Shown one piece after another: positions 27,400-35,309 of a DNA stretch of 64,000 nucleotides. Source of the stretch: Paenalcaligenes sp052103955 (GTDB taxonomy: Bacteria > Pseudomonadota > Gammaproteobacteria > Burkholderiales > Burkholderiaceae_B). Position 1 is the stretch's first letter, and each line of letters starts with the position of its first letter. A program made the position numbers and the translations under genes. The DNA lies in NCBI GenBank assembly GCA_052103955.1, contig JBQELO010000005.1, positions 1 through 64,000 on the forward strand. The letters are read 5' to 3'. Below the pieces are notes generated by a model. That model was not told the DNA's origin and made no database searches. It saw nothing but the letters and a program-made list of their open reading frames with translations.

Positions 27400-27421
27400 G
27401 CCGGGGCAGTCATTCCCCGGC
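27400..27421 (+). promoter_or_regulatory. Hairpin after fdsD
   Basis: GCCGGGG and CCCCGGC form a perfect seven-bp GC stem with an eight-base loop, 18 bp after the fdsD stop. No T tract follows, so it could partly separate the fds genes from the carrier gene rather than end transcription. Confidence 0.5.
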
Positions 27422-27488
27422 GACCCTCCTCTTAAAAACAATAGTACGAAACGCCTATTACAAGCATAAGGCGCATAAGGAGACAAAC

Positions 27489-28898
27489 ATGAGCACATCC
27501 AACGCTCAAGCTTCAAATGGCTTTTTCAGTAAAGCCCGCATTACAGCAGGACCTGGTTTTAACCGCTGGATGATCCCCCCCGCTGCACTCGCCGTACACC
27601 TGTGTATTGGTCAGGCATATGCTTTTTCTGTATTTAATGAGCCCATGACAAGGCTGCTGGGGATTACCTCCTCGGCACCAGACGACTGGAGCTTGCCTAC
27701 CCTAGGCTGGATCTTTAGTTTGGCCATTGTTTTTCTAGGCTTATCGGCTGCTTTTGCCGGTAAATGGCTGGAAGAAGTAGGCCCTCGAAAAGCCATGTTT
27801 ACCGCTGCCTGCTGTTTTGGTGGTGGCTTTATGGTGGCCGCGCTGGGCATACATTTACACCAAATTTGGCTGGTTTATTTAGGCTATGGGGTGCTTGGAG
27901 GCATAGGGTTGGGGGTAGGCTATGTATCGCCTGTGTCCACCTTAATCAAATGGTTCCCCGATAAGCGCGGTATGGCAACCGGTATGGCCATCATGGGCTT
28001 TGGTGGTGGTGCGTTTATTGCATCGCCACTGTCAGTAGGCCTGATGGATTACTTCGCCTCACCCACCTCTATGGGCGTTACCCAAACCTTTGTAGTCATG
28101 GGATGTTTGTACTTTATCTCTATGACCATTGGTTCGTTAGCCGTGCGTATTCCTGCTCCTGATTGGAAGCCTGAAGGCTGGACACCGCCTGTTGTACAAA
28201 ACGCGCTGATTTCCCGCGACCATGTGCACATTGACCAAGCCCTTAAAACACCCCAGTTCTGGTTGTTGTGGTGGATTCTGTGTTTAAACGTGACGGCAGG
28301 TATTGGTGTGTTGGGCCAAGCTTCTGTGATGATTCAAGATAGCTTTGCCAGTATTACACCAGCAGCGGCAGCGGGCTTTGTAGGCTTACTGTCCTTAGCC
28401 AATATGTTGGGGCGCTTCTTCTGGTCATCGGTATCCGATTACATTGGCCGCAAAACCACCTACATGATTTTCTTCGTGCTGGGTTCCGTTCTGTACTTCA
28501 CCGTTCCAGGTTTTGGCACTGCCGGTAATGTAGCGCTGTTTGTGATCGCCTACTTCGTGATCATGTCCATGTACGGCGGTGGCTTTGCAACGATTCCCGC
28601 TTACTTAGCCGATTTGTTTGGCACGCGTTTTGTAGGTGGCATACACGGCCGTTTGTTAACAGCATGGTCGGTTGCTGGTGTGTTAGGCCCTGTATTGGTT
28701 AACTACATTCGTCAGTACCAAGTGGATAATGGTGTACCGGCTTCTCAGGCCTACACCACGACCATGTACATTATGGCGGGCTTATTGGTGGTAGGCTTCC
28801 TGTGCAACCTGATGGTGCGCCCTGTGAATGCTAAACACCATATGCCTTCAGAAAAACCAGCTGATGCATCGCTGCGCTCTATGCAACCTGCGGAATAA
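27489..28898 (+). CDS. MFS carrier of the oxalate/formate antiporter (OFA) family
   Basis: A 469-residue, 12-helix major facilitator protein. GQAYAFSVFNEPM, GYGVLGGIGLGVGYVSPVST with LIKWFPDKRGMATG, and GGGFATIPAYLADLFGTRFV are typical OFA segments. OFA members exchange oxalate and formate or carry other small monocarboxylates. Its place behind fdsGBACD suggests formate or oxalate uptake that feeds the dehydrogenase, an inference. AAGGAG precedes the ATG. It is followed by a 44-residue single-span protein that is a known companion of this family. Confidence 0.9.
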   Translation: MSTSNAQASNGFFSKARITAGPGFNRWMIPPAALAVHLCIGQAYAFSVFNEPMTRLLGITSSAPDDWSLPTLGWIFSLAIVFLGLSAAFAGKWLEEVGPRKAMFTAACCFGGGFMVAALGIHLHQIWLVYLGYGVLGGIGLGVGYVSPVSTLIKWFPDKRGMATGMAIMGFGGGAFIASPLSVGLMDYFASPTSMGVTQTFVVMGCLYFISMTIGSLAVRIPAPDWKPEGWTPPVVQNALISRDHVHIDQALKTPQFWLLWWILCLNVTAGIGVLGQASVMIQDSFASITPAAAAGFVGLLSLANMLGRFFWSSVSDYIGRKTTYMIFFVLGSVLYFTVPGFGTAGNVALFVIAYFVIMSMYGGGFATIPAYLADLFGTRFVGGIHGRLLTAWSVAGVLGPVLVNYIRQYQVDNGVPASQAYTTTMYIMAGLLVVGFLCNLMVRPVNAKHHMPSEKPADASLRSMQPAE

Positions 28899-28910
28899 CA
28901 GGAGACCACC

Positions 28911-29045
28911 ATGACACAACCTACCTCTACTACGGTCAAAAAAACCTCCCCCGTATTGCTGGCGTTGTTCTGGCTCTATGTCAGCATTCCGTTGGTTATT
29001 GGTGTATGGGAAACGCTGTTAAAAGCGAGCGCCCTGTTTAAATAG
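28911..29045 (+). CDS. Small single-span membrane protein, OFA/MFS small subunit
   Basis: A 44-residue reading frame with one hydrophobic segment (SPVLLALFWLYVSIPLVIGV) after a short polar, basic N-terminus (residues 1-13), ending in WETLLKASALFK. AGGAG lies six bases before the ATG, and the gene begins 12 bp after the OFA carrier. Such miniproteins recur beside OFA carriers and are annotated as MFS transporter small subunits; the mechanism is unknown. Cotranslation with the carrier and a helper or regulator role are inferred. Two hairpins follow it. Confidence 0.85.
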   Translation: MTQPTSTTVKKTSPVLLALFWLYVSIPLVIGVWETLLKASALFK

Positions 29046-29054
29046 ACACAAAAA

Positions 29055-29081
29055 ATGCTACTGTGCCCAGCGCAGTAGCAT
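29055..29081 (+). terminator. Hairpin after the OFA small subunit
   Basis: ATGCTACTG and CAGTAGCAT form a nine-bp stem with a nine-base loop, 9 bp after the stop. Only TTGTT follows, so it is weaker than the next hairpin. Confidence 0.55.
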
Positions 29082-29110
29082 TGTTAACTAGCTGTCTTGT
29101 CTGCGTAGAC

Positions 29111-29146
29111 ATACTAAAAAAGCCACTTAACGTGGCTTTTTTAGTG
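29111..29146. terminator. Bidirectional terminator between the OFA operon and usp
   Basis: CTAAAAAAGCCAC and GTGGCTTTTTTAG pair perfectly over 13 bp with a five-base loop. T-rich sequence on one side and A-rich on the other serve both converging units. Confidence 0.85.
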
Positions 29147-29166
29147 TCGTAGCAGCAAATACGATA

Positions 29167-29631
29167 TTAGTCGTTATCGTGATTCACGCGGTATACCAAT
29201 ACGGCGCAGCGTGCCATATTCAATACTTTGGCTGTTACGCTACCCAGCAACAAGCGGGACAAACCGCTACGGCCGTGGGAACCGATAAAGATCAAGTCGC
29301 AGCCTTCTTCTTCGGCGGCTTTCACCAAACCGTCAGCCACGTTGAAATTAGAAACCGAACGCGAAGTCACTGGCACACCGGCTGTTTCAGCACGGTCCAG
29401 AACGGCTTTCAAGTATTTATTCGCTTGCTCAGACGCTGTTTTTTCGTAGTCTTCATCTGTGATGGCGTAAGCCGCAGCCATACCGTCAAAACCTACTGTT
29501 GCAGCAAAAGGTTGGGTTACGTGCAACGCTACCACTTCTGCACCAATCTGCTTGGCAAAACATACACCTTTGTTAGCTGCTTGTGCAGACAATGCGGAAC
29601 CATCTGTAGGAATCAGAATTTTTTTGAACAT
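29167..29631 (-). CDS. Universal stress protein, UspA family
   Basis: A 154-residue single-domain Usp. It begins FKKILIPTDGSALSAQAANK, and the C-terminal GSHGRSGLSRLLLGSVTAKV matches the ATP-binding G-2x-G-9x-G-S/T motif, so the ATP-binding type is likely. GGGGAG precedes the ATG. It is cytoplasmic; Usp proteins support survival in stress and stationary phase. It is monocistronic. Confidence 0.95.
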   Translation of the reverse strand: MFKKILIPTDGSALSAQAANKGVCFAKQIGAEVVALHVTQPFAATVGFDGMAAAYAITDEDYEKTASEQANKYLKAVLDRAETAGVPVTSRSVSNFNVADGLVKAAEEEGCDLIFIGSHGRSGLSRLLLGSVTAKVLNMARCAVLVYRVNHDND

Positions 29632-29725
29632 GAGAGTACTCCCCGTTGAATAAATACGATTAGCAATAGCCTAAGCCTATTACTCCGATGCAGCAATACT
29701 GAATTACCGCAATACTTGAGCTATA

Positions 29726-30067
29726 TCAGGCTTCAGTGGCCGCGTAGTATAAATTGGCACAACGCGTGCCAGTACGACAATACGCCAAGATAGGTTGAGG
29801 CATGCTTTGCAGCAACCCAGCAAAGGTTTCTACATTGTCTACAGTCATTTGGCCGCTGATCACAGGCTGATACACCACTTGCAAGCCTGCTGTTTTAGCC
29901 GCTTCTATTACATCATCAGAGGCAGGTTGGCCTGCACCACCCTCGCCATCTGGACGATTAATGATCACACTTTTGAATCCGGCTTCGGCTACTGCCTGCA
30001 TGTCAGTTGCTGACAGTTGAGGTGCCACGGCAAAGTCGTCGTTGATACGGTGAAAGTCAAATGCCAT
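29726..30067 (-). CDS. TIGR01244 family protein (DUF442, sulfurtransferase/phosphatase-like)
   Basis: A 113-residue protein of the family found fused to beta-lactamase-like proteins (Blh) and elsewhere alone. VAPQLSATDMQAVAEAGFKS and INRPDGEGGAGQP are typical. The phosphatase-like loop AYCRTGTRCANLY has Cys97 and Arg102. Family members are linked to sulfide or persulfide handling, but the reaction is unproven. It is divergent from the truncated haemoglobin and nsrR genes, and an NsrR operator lies in the gap. Confidence 0.88.
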   Translation of the reverse strand: MAFDFHRINDDFAVAPQLSATDMQAVAEAGFKSVIINRPDGEGGAGQPASDDVIEAAKTAGLQVVYQPVISGQMTVDNVETFAGLLQSMPQPILAYCRTGTRCANLYYAATEA

Positions 30068-30193
30068 CCTACACTCCGAAAATACTGAAAATCACTAAGT
30101 CCCTATAGTAAACAGTAGTCGTCACTTTGTGATAGCCCTTTTACGTTGAAAAACTTGTCACAGCGTTTAACTTGACCCTACTTCGCCCTACCA

Positions 30194-30220
30194 ATAAGAT
30201 GAGTTTTATATTCATCTTAT
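30194..30220. promoter_or_regulatory. NsrR operator
   Basis: ATAAGATGA (30194-30202) and its exact complement TCATCTTAT (30212-30220) flank a nine-base T/A-rich spacer. The inner 23 bp keep the AAGATG...CATCTT ends and length of the known NsrR site. It lies 18 bp before the haemoglobin ATG, well placed to block its promoter. Confidence 0.82.
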
Positions 30221-30238
30221 AAATCTGTTGCCCTAGCC

Positions 30239-30652
30239 ATGACCCTAGATACTTACGAAGAAAGCGAAATTCATCAGCTGGTACACGACTTTTACGACGA
30301 CATACGCGTACATACCGTATTAGGCCCCATTTTTAACAAGCACATAGAAGATTGGGATCACCACTTAGCCATCATGGTGGACTTCTGGTCATCGTTACTG
30401 TGCCGTAGTGCCCGTTACTCTGGCTCGCCCATGATGAAGCACGCTCGTTTATCCGAGCTTAGCGCCGAGCTATTCTGTGCATGGCTGGCTCAGTTTGAAA
30501 TCAGCACTGCACGCCACCCTAATCAACAACTAGCACGTCATGCCCGTGAGTTCTCTAAACGCATCGCCCGCAGCTTGTGGATGGGCTACCAAATAGACAA
30601 AAACCCAGATCAGCCCCCTAGGGAACTGAACTGTGGCGAATCATGCGCTTAA
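30239..30652 (+). CDS. Group III truncated haemoglobin
   Basis: A 137-residue globin of the truncated group III (Ctb-like) type. VHDFYDDIRVHTVLGPIFN, with Phe/Tyr B-helix residues, and MVDFWSSLLCRSARYSGSPM with MKHARL following are typical; the His of KHARL is the probable proximal ligand. Group III globins bind O2 and NO and are tied to nitrosative stress defence. The NsrR operator upstream supports NO control. The stop overlaps the nsrR start by 10 bp, so the two are coupled. Confidence 0.92.
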   Translation: MTLDTYEESEIHQLVHDFYDDIRVHTVLGPIFNKHIEDWDHHLAIMVDFWSSLLCRSARYSGSPMMKHARLSELSAELFCAWLAQFEISTARHPNQQLARHAREFSKRIARSLWMGYQIDKNPDQPPRELNCGESCA

Positions 30653-31131
30653 ACCGCAGCAGCGACCATGCGCTGCGTTTACTGATGTATTTGGCCGCTA
30701 ACCCTGAGCAACGTCACACCATCGCTGATATCGCCGCGCACTACGCTATTTCTCGCATGCACCTAATGAAGATTGCCCATCAGCTAAGCCTGCAAGGCTG
30801 GGTGGACAGCAGCAGAGGTAAAGGTGGTGGGCTGCAATTAGCCTCATCCGCCCATACCCTGCCCTTAGGCCAGCTACTGCGCCAAACCGAGTCCGACTGC
30901 CAGCTAGTTGAATGCATGGGGTCAGACTCGGCCTGTGTACTGCAAGGTAGCTGTAAATTGACCGGTATTCTTTATGGAGCATTGCAGGCGTTCTTTGCGT
31001 ATCTGGATCGCTATACATTGACTGATTTAGTCAGTGATGAGGGGCTACGGCAAATACTGCAGCCTCAGGTGGTGCGGCTACATAACAAGAAGGCTGATTC
31101 TTCTACGGAGGGAAATCAACTGGATTGCTGA
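30643..31131 (+). CDS. nsrR: Rrf2 family NO-sensing repressor (NsrR)
   Basis: A 162-residue Rrf2 regulator. The N-terminal winged HTH includes MRLNRSSDHALRLLMYLAAN and YAISRMHLMKIAHQLSLQGW. Cys91, Cys98 and Cys104 in VECMGSDSACVLQGSCKL are the iron-sulfur ligands in NsrR spacing, slightly wider than E. coli between the first two. NO attacks the cluster and frees the operator. It overlaps the globin gene and is downstream of its own operator, so it is probably autorepressed. Confidence 0.93.
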   Translation: MRLNRSSDHALRLLMYLAANPEQRHTIADIAAHYAISRMHLMKIAHQLSLQGWVDSSRGKGGGLQLASSAHTLPLGQLLRQTESDCQLVECMGSDSACVLQGSCKLTGILYGALQAFFAYLDRYTLTDLVSDEGLRQILQPQVVRLHNKKADSSTEGNQLDC

Positions 31132-31238
31132 CTCATAGCAGAGGTTTGGAAAAGCCCGCGTACTCACGACTGGACTGCATTAGCCCCAAAGCCCACTTAC
31201 TCATGACTATCTGCCGCTGCCTAAGGCTGCGAAAGCAA

Positions 31239-31270
31239 AAAAACCTCCAGCAACTACGCCAGAGGTTTTT
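31239..31270. terminator. Terminator between nsrR and serA (convergent)
   Basis: AAAAACCTC and GAGGTTTTT pair over nine bp with a 14-base loop, with A and T tracts on the two sides. It can serve both convergent units. Confidence 0.75.
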
Positions 31271-31310
31271 CAGTATCTACTACCTGTGCGCGAATACACG
31301 CCGAGGTGAT

Positions 31311-32519
31311 TTACGCGCCTTTCAGCCTATCGCAACGCACTGTACCCGGTTGCACACGCAGCTTATCCAGCACCTCATCAGACACATCGGCATCCACGTC
31401 AGTCACGGCATACCCCAACTGACCACGCGTTTGCAATTGCTGGCCCACAATGTTTAAGCCGCTTTCAGCCAGCACATTGCTTAGCGCGCCCATCGCTCCG
31501 GGAACGTTCTGGTGCATATGCAAAATACGCGCTGCACCCGCACATTCTACGTAAGACACTTCAGGGAAGTTAACCGCCCCTTTCGTCGCACCACTGCGTG
31601 AGAACAGCACCAATTTCTCGGCCACTTCACGACCAATGTTTTCTTGTGACTCTTGCGTGCTACCGCCAATGTGGGGGGTCAGAATTACGTTATCTAAGCC
31701 ACGTAGCGGGCTGTCTAGCGGCTCGTTCACGCCTTTAGGCTCAACGGGGAACACGTCTAACGCAGCGCCCGCCAGATGGCCGCTAGTCAACGCAGCATGC
31801 AAGGCATCAATATCTACCACCGTACCGCGCGATGCGTTGATCAAAATGGAGCCAGGCTTCATCTGTGCCAGTGTTTGCTCATTTATGATGTTCTTCGTAC
31901 GTTCGCCACCCGGTACGTGCAAGGTCACGATATCGGATTGCTCCAACAAGCGCTTCAATGACACGAAGGGTTTAGTATTACCCAATGGCAGTTTGGTTTC
32001 TACGTCGTGAAATAGCACACGCATACCCAGAGCTTCTGCCAGCGTACCGATTTGCGAACCAATGTTCCCGTAACCGATAATCCCCAGTGTTTTACCGCGG
32101 ATTTCATACGCGCCTTCTGCGGATTTATCCCAGAAGCCTTGGTGTACACGGGCATTTTTTTCAGGGATACGGCGCAACAGCAAAATGGCTTCGCCCAGTA
32201 CCAATTCAGCTACCGAACGGGTATTAGAAAACGGAGCGTTAAACACAGGAATACCCGCTTGGGCCGCCACGCTCAAATCTACTTGGTTGGTGCCAATACA
32301 AAAACACCCGATGGCCTGCACCGAAGGCGCTGCCAGCAACACATTCTGATCCAACTGAGTACGAGAGCGTATACCCACAATCTGCGCGCCAGACAACGCG
32401 TCCAATAGCTCTTCGCCATTGAGAGCAGACTTATACGTCACAATATCGGTATAGCCGGCTGCTTCAAAGACTTCGCGAGCACTGGGGTGAATATTTTCGA
32501 ACAGAACAATACGCTTCAT
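31311..32519 (-). CDS. serA: D-3-phosphoglycerate dehydrogenase
   Basis: A 402-residue enzyme that starts serine synthesis by oxidising 3-phosphoglycerate with NAD+. GKTLGIIGYGNIGSQIGTLA is the NAD-binding glycine motif. The catalytic Arg is in NASRGTVVDIDAL, Glu in LDVFPVEP and His in LTPHIGGSTQESQ. A C-terminal ACT domain (residues about 330-402, HMHQNVPGAMGALSNVLAES) binds serine for feedback control, as in the E. coli-type enzyme. The start at 32519 is preferred over a longer in-frame form by family fit. It is monocistronic. Confidence 0.96.
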   Translation of the reverse strand: MKRIVLFENIHPSAREVFEAAGYTDIVTYKSALNGEELLDALSGAQIVGIRSRTQLDQNVLLAAPSVQAIGCFCIGTNQVDLSVAAQAGIPVFNAPFSNTRSVAELVLGEAILLLRRIPEKNARVHQGFWDKSAEGAYEIRGKTLGIIGYGNIGSQIGTLAEALGMRVLFHDVETKLPLGNTKPFVSLKRLLEQSDIVTLHVPGGERTKNIINEQTLAQMKPGSILINASRGTVVDIDALHAALTSGHLAGAALDVFPVEPKGVNEPLDSPLRGLDNVILTPHIGGSTQESQENIGREVAEKLVLFSRSGATKGAVNFPEVSYVECAGAARILHMHQNVPGAMGALSNVLAESGLNIVGQQLQTRGQLGYAVTDVDADVSDEVLDKLRVQPGTVRCDRLKGA

Positions 32520-32627
32520 GAGAGTTCCCAGAACAAATAGGATAAAAATAGTACTGTTTATATCGTAAACCCTGCCTGAACCTGCTGGCAAGTGCATCGC
32601 ACTGCTGTGCAGCTACGCCACACCCAC

Positions 32628-32655
32628 AAAAAAGCCCAGCGTAGTGCCGGGCTTT
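32628..32655 (-). terminator. Terminator of the cytochrome c peroxidase gene
   Basis: On the minus strand AAAGCCCGGC and GCTGGGCTTT form a ten-pair stem with one G-T pair and a five-base loop, ending in a T run. It lies 18 bp past the stop. Confidence 0.85.
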
Positions 32656-32672
32656 CTAAGCATTACCGCAGA

Positions 32673-33674
32673 TTAGGAATCAAACGGTGTAGGGCGTGGT
32701 GTGTCATCTGCCGATGGCGGCAAAATAGGCAACACGATTTGTGGCTGCTTACCAGTCAGCGATTTCAAGAACGCCACGATCTGAGCATTTTCCTCAGACG
32801 TGAATTTCTTGCCTAACTGTAATCTACCCATAATGTCTACTGCTTCAGGCAACGTATTCACAGCACCGTCGTGGAAGTACGGATAGGTCATTTCCACGTT
32901 ACGCAGTGTAGGTACTTTGAAGTTAAAGCGGTCAGCATCAATACCGGTGACTGCTGCTCGACCTTCTGCCGCGTTAGCCGTTTGGTATGGCTCAATTAGA
33001 CCCATTTTTTGGTAGGAACTACCACCCAAGTTTGGTCCGTTGTGGCATGCAATACAGCCGCTGTTTTTAAACAGCTGATAGCCAGCCAACTGCTGCTCTG
33101 TTATGGCGTCCTTATCACCTTTCAACCATAAGTCGAAGGGAGAGTCCGGTGTTACCAAGGTTTCTTCAAATGCAGCAATCGCATCAGTGACCTCATCAAT
33201 ACCGATCACAGGCTTGTTATACACCGCCTGAAACTCGGTGACGTACTGAGGAATAGAGTTCAGCATGCCTACAGCCAACTCGTGGGTAAAGCCCATTTCC
33301 ATTGGGTTGGCAATAGGGCCTCCGGCCTGCTCACGCAAATCGCCAGCACGACCATCCCAGAATTGAGCCAGGTTTAAGCTGGAGTTCAATACGGTAGGCG
33401 AGTTAATTGGGCCTTGCTGCCATTTATCCCCGATAGAGGTAGGCAGGTTATCTGAACCACCACGGCTCATGTTGTGACACGAGTTACAGGAGATAAATCC
33501 AGACTTGGACAAACGTGGTTCAAAGAATAGTTTTTTACCCAACTCGATTTTGGCTGGATCGCCTGCTTTTGCTTCGGGAATTGGTTGCACAGGTTCATTA
33601 CTTTGCGCCATGGCAAAGCTAGACATTCCCAGTGCAATCGACAAAGCAAGTACAGAGGCTCTTAATGGCTTCAT
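32673..33674 (-). CDS. Di-haem cytochrome c peroxidase
   Basis: A 333-residue periplasmic enzyme that reduces H2O2 with electrons from cytochrome c. The signal peptide runs to about residue 24 (LGMSSFAMAQ). Haem motifs are CNSCH (Cys63, Cys66, His67) and CIACH (Cys207, Cys210, His211). GDKWQQGPINSPTVLNSSLN and the GRAGDLREQAGGPI segment are family hallmarks. The start at 33674 follows AAGGA and begins the signal peptide; an upstream TTG is rejected. An FNR-like dyad at 33780 suggests low-oxygen induction, as in other Ccp genes. Confidence 0.95.
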   Translation of the reverse strand: MKPLRASVLALSIALGMSSFAMAQSNEPVQPIPEAKAGDPAKIELGKKLFFEPRLSKSGFISCNSCHNMSRGGSDNLPTSIGDKWQQGPINSPTVLNSSLNLAQFWDGRAGDLREQAGGPIANPMEMGFTHELAVGMLNSIPQYVTEFQAVYNKPVIGIDEVTDAIAAFEETLVTPDSPFDLWLKGDKDAITEQQLAGYQLFKNSGCIACHNGPNLGGSSYQKMGLIEPYQTANAAEGRAAVTGIDADRFNFKVPTLRNVEMTYPYFHDGAVNTLPEAVDIMGRLQLGKKFTSEENAQIVAFLKSLTGKQPQIVLPILPPSADDTPRPTPFDS

Positions 33675-33779
33675 AATGACTTCCTTCAAATTAAGTAGTG
33701 CCAGAATGACGGCAGGTAGAATCTTGGTAAAACCCTACTGCTGTCACAACTACTCTAGCCCTCTTACACGGGTCATCCT

Positions 33780-33793
33780 TTGAGCCAACTCAA
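33780..33793. promoter_or_regulatory. FNR/Anr-like site upstream of the cytochrome c peroxidase gene
   Basis: TTGAG-CCAA-CTCAA is a perfect 5-4-5 dyad that differs from the FNR consensus TTGAT-N4-ATCAA only at the inner base of each arm. It lies 106 bp before the start codon. Confidence 0.45.
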
Positions 33794-33852
33794 GCCTCGC
33801 TAAAACTTTGTCACATTTGACGTAACAGTCCCCTAAATGCGACAGGCAAAAA

Positions 33853-33874
33853 AAAGGCCCAAAAATGGGCCTTT
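33853..33874 (-). terminator. Terminator of the aminotransferase gene
   Basis: AAAGGCCC and GGGCCTTT form an eight-bp stem with a six-base loop. On the minus strand a T run of eight follows. It lies 43 bp past the aminotransferase stop. Confidence 0.88.
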
Positions 33875-33917
33875 AAAATAGACTTGCGCCATACAGCACC
33901 CTGTACCTTATAGGTAG

Positions 33918-35114
33918 TTAAGGTGCTACTACAGCGGCTACAGCGTCCACGAAGTAATCGATATTGCTGTTGTTCAAACCGGGTACACATACGCGACCCG
34001 ATTCCAGCATGTATACGCCAAACTCATCGCGCAAGCGCAGAATTTGTTCTGTAGTTAGACCTGTGTAGCAGAACATACCGAACTGATCCACAAAGTAGCT
34101 GGAATCATAGTTTGGTGCTTTTTGCTTCAGTTTTTCGTGAGCCAGTTTGCGCATGCTCGCAATACGATCACGCATTTCAGCAACTTCGGCATCCCACTGT
34201 TTGTACAGTTCAGGATCTTGCAATACACCCGCAATGGCTTGCGCACCTTGGGTAGGTGGGTTGGAGTACACGCGACGAATAGTGGCTTTCAGTTGACCTT
34301 GTACGCGGCTGGCTTCTTCTTTGCTTTGGCAGACGATAGACAATGCGCCACAACGTTCGCCGTAGTAAGAGAAGTTCTTAGAAAAGGAGCTTGCTACCAA
34401 GAATGTCAGGCCAGCATCTACCATGCTACGGATAACAGAAGTGTCTTCTTCTAGACCACGACCGAAACCTTGGTAAGCAATATCTATAAATGGAACCAGA
34501 TTGCGCTCTTTCAGCACAGGAATCAATTGTGCCCACTGCTCTGCGCTAGGATCAACACCAGTAGGGTTGTGACAGCAAGGGTTCAACACCACAATCGTGT
34601 GTGCAGGCAACGCAGCGATGTCTTCCATCATGGCAGCGAAGTTCAAGCCCTGTGTTGTGGCATCGTAATAACGGTACGACGATGTAGGTACGCCAGCACC
34701 TTGGAACACAGCGTAGTAGTTATCCCATGCTGGATCGCTTACGCGTGCTTCAGCAGCAGGAAATGCTTTGTGCAGGAAGTCGGCACCAATTTTCAGTGCG
34801 CCAGTACCACCCAGCGTTTGCACGGTCACAACACGCTCTTCTTTTACAGCTGCGCTATCGGCACCGAACAACAAATGCTGAACAGCCTGACGGTAGCTGG
34901 GCAAGCCTTCCATGGGCAGGTACGCTCGTGGCTTTTTCAGCGCCGCACCGCGTTTCTCCGCTTCCTGGACAGAGGCCAGTAAGGGAATTTTACCTTCTTC
35001 ATCATAGTAAAGGCCGATGGTCAGGTTCACCTTATCTTTACGTGGATCGGCTTGGAAAAGCTCGACCAACTTAAAGATAGGATCGCCCGCATATGCGTCA
35101 ATATGTTCAAACAT
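33918..35114 (-). CDS. tyrB: Aromatic amino acid/aspartate aminotransferase
   Basis: A 398-residue class I PLP aminotransferase of the AspC/TyrB group. It opens MFEHIDAYAGDPIFKLVELF. The PLP lysine is Lys246 in ASSFSKNFSYYGERCG, and NPCCHNPTGVDPS holds the cofactor-contact Asn. The C-terminal MLESGRVCVPGLN contains the substrate-carboxylate Arg region. TyrB and AspC are hard to separate by sequence alone; TyrB is favoured by overall similarity to betaproteobacterial aromatic transaminases. Substrates are likely Tyr, Phe and Asp with 2-oxoglutarate. It is monocistronic. Confidence 0.9.
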   Translation of the reverse strand: MFEHIDAYAGDPIFKLVELFQADPRKDKVNLTIGLYYDEEGKIPLLASVQEAEKRGAALKKPRAYLPMEGLPSYRQAVQHLLFGADSAAVKEERVVTVQTLGGTGALKIGADFLHKAFPAAEARVSDPAWDNYYAVFQGAGVPTSSYRYYDATTQGLNFAAMMEDIAALPAHTIVVLNPCCHNPTGVDPSAEQWAQLIPVLKERNLVPFIDIAYQGFGRGLEEDTSVIRSMVDAGLTFLVASSFSKNFSYYGERCGALSIVCQSKEEASRVQGQLKATIRRVYSNPPTQGAQAIAGVLQDPELYKQWDAEVAEMRDRIASMRKLAHEKLKQKAPNYDSSYFVDQFGMFCYTGLTTEQILRLRDEFGVYMLESGRVCVPGLNNSNIDYFVDAVAAVVAP

Positions 35115-35309
35115 TATTGAAAATCCTCAGGATTCATGCGTTCAACTCGACAATACAGGAACGCTTGCTATAAAACCGATGCAATTATCATAGAACCACA
35201 TCTTAGTGAATTGTACTCATGCAAGGGGCCATTTGTCCGCACACTTCCCAGCTATACTGTATCCATCGCATACAGACAACATATTCAAGCCTAAAACAGC
35301 CCTTTCTTC

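Noticed and set aside
29179..29649. A 156-codon plus-strand frame opposite the universal stress gene
   Set aside because: It is the antisense of a clear UspA gene, rich in Cys and His as such shadows are, and without a ribosome site.
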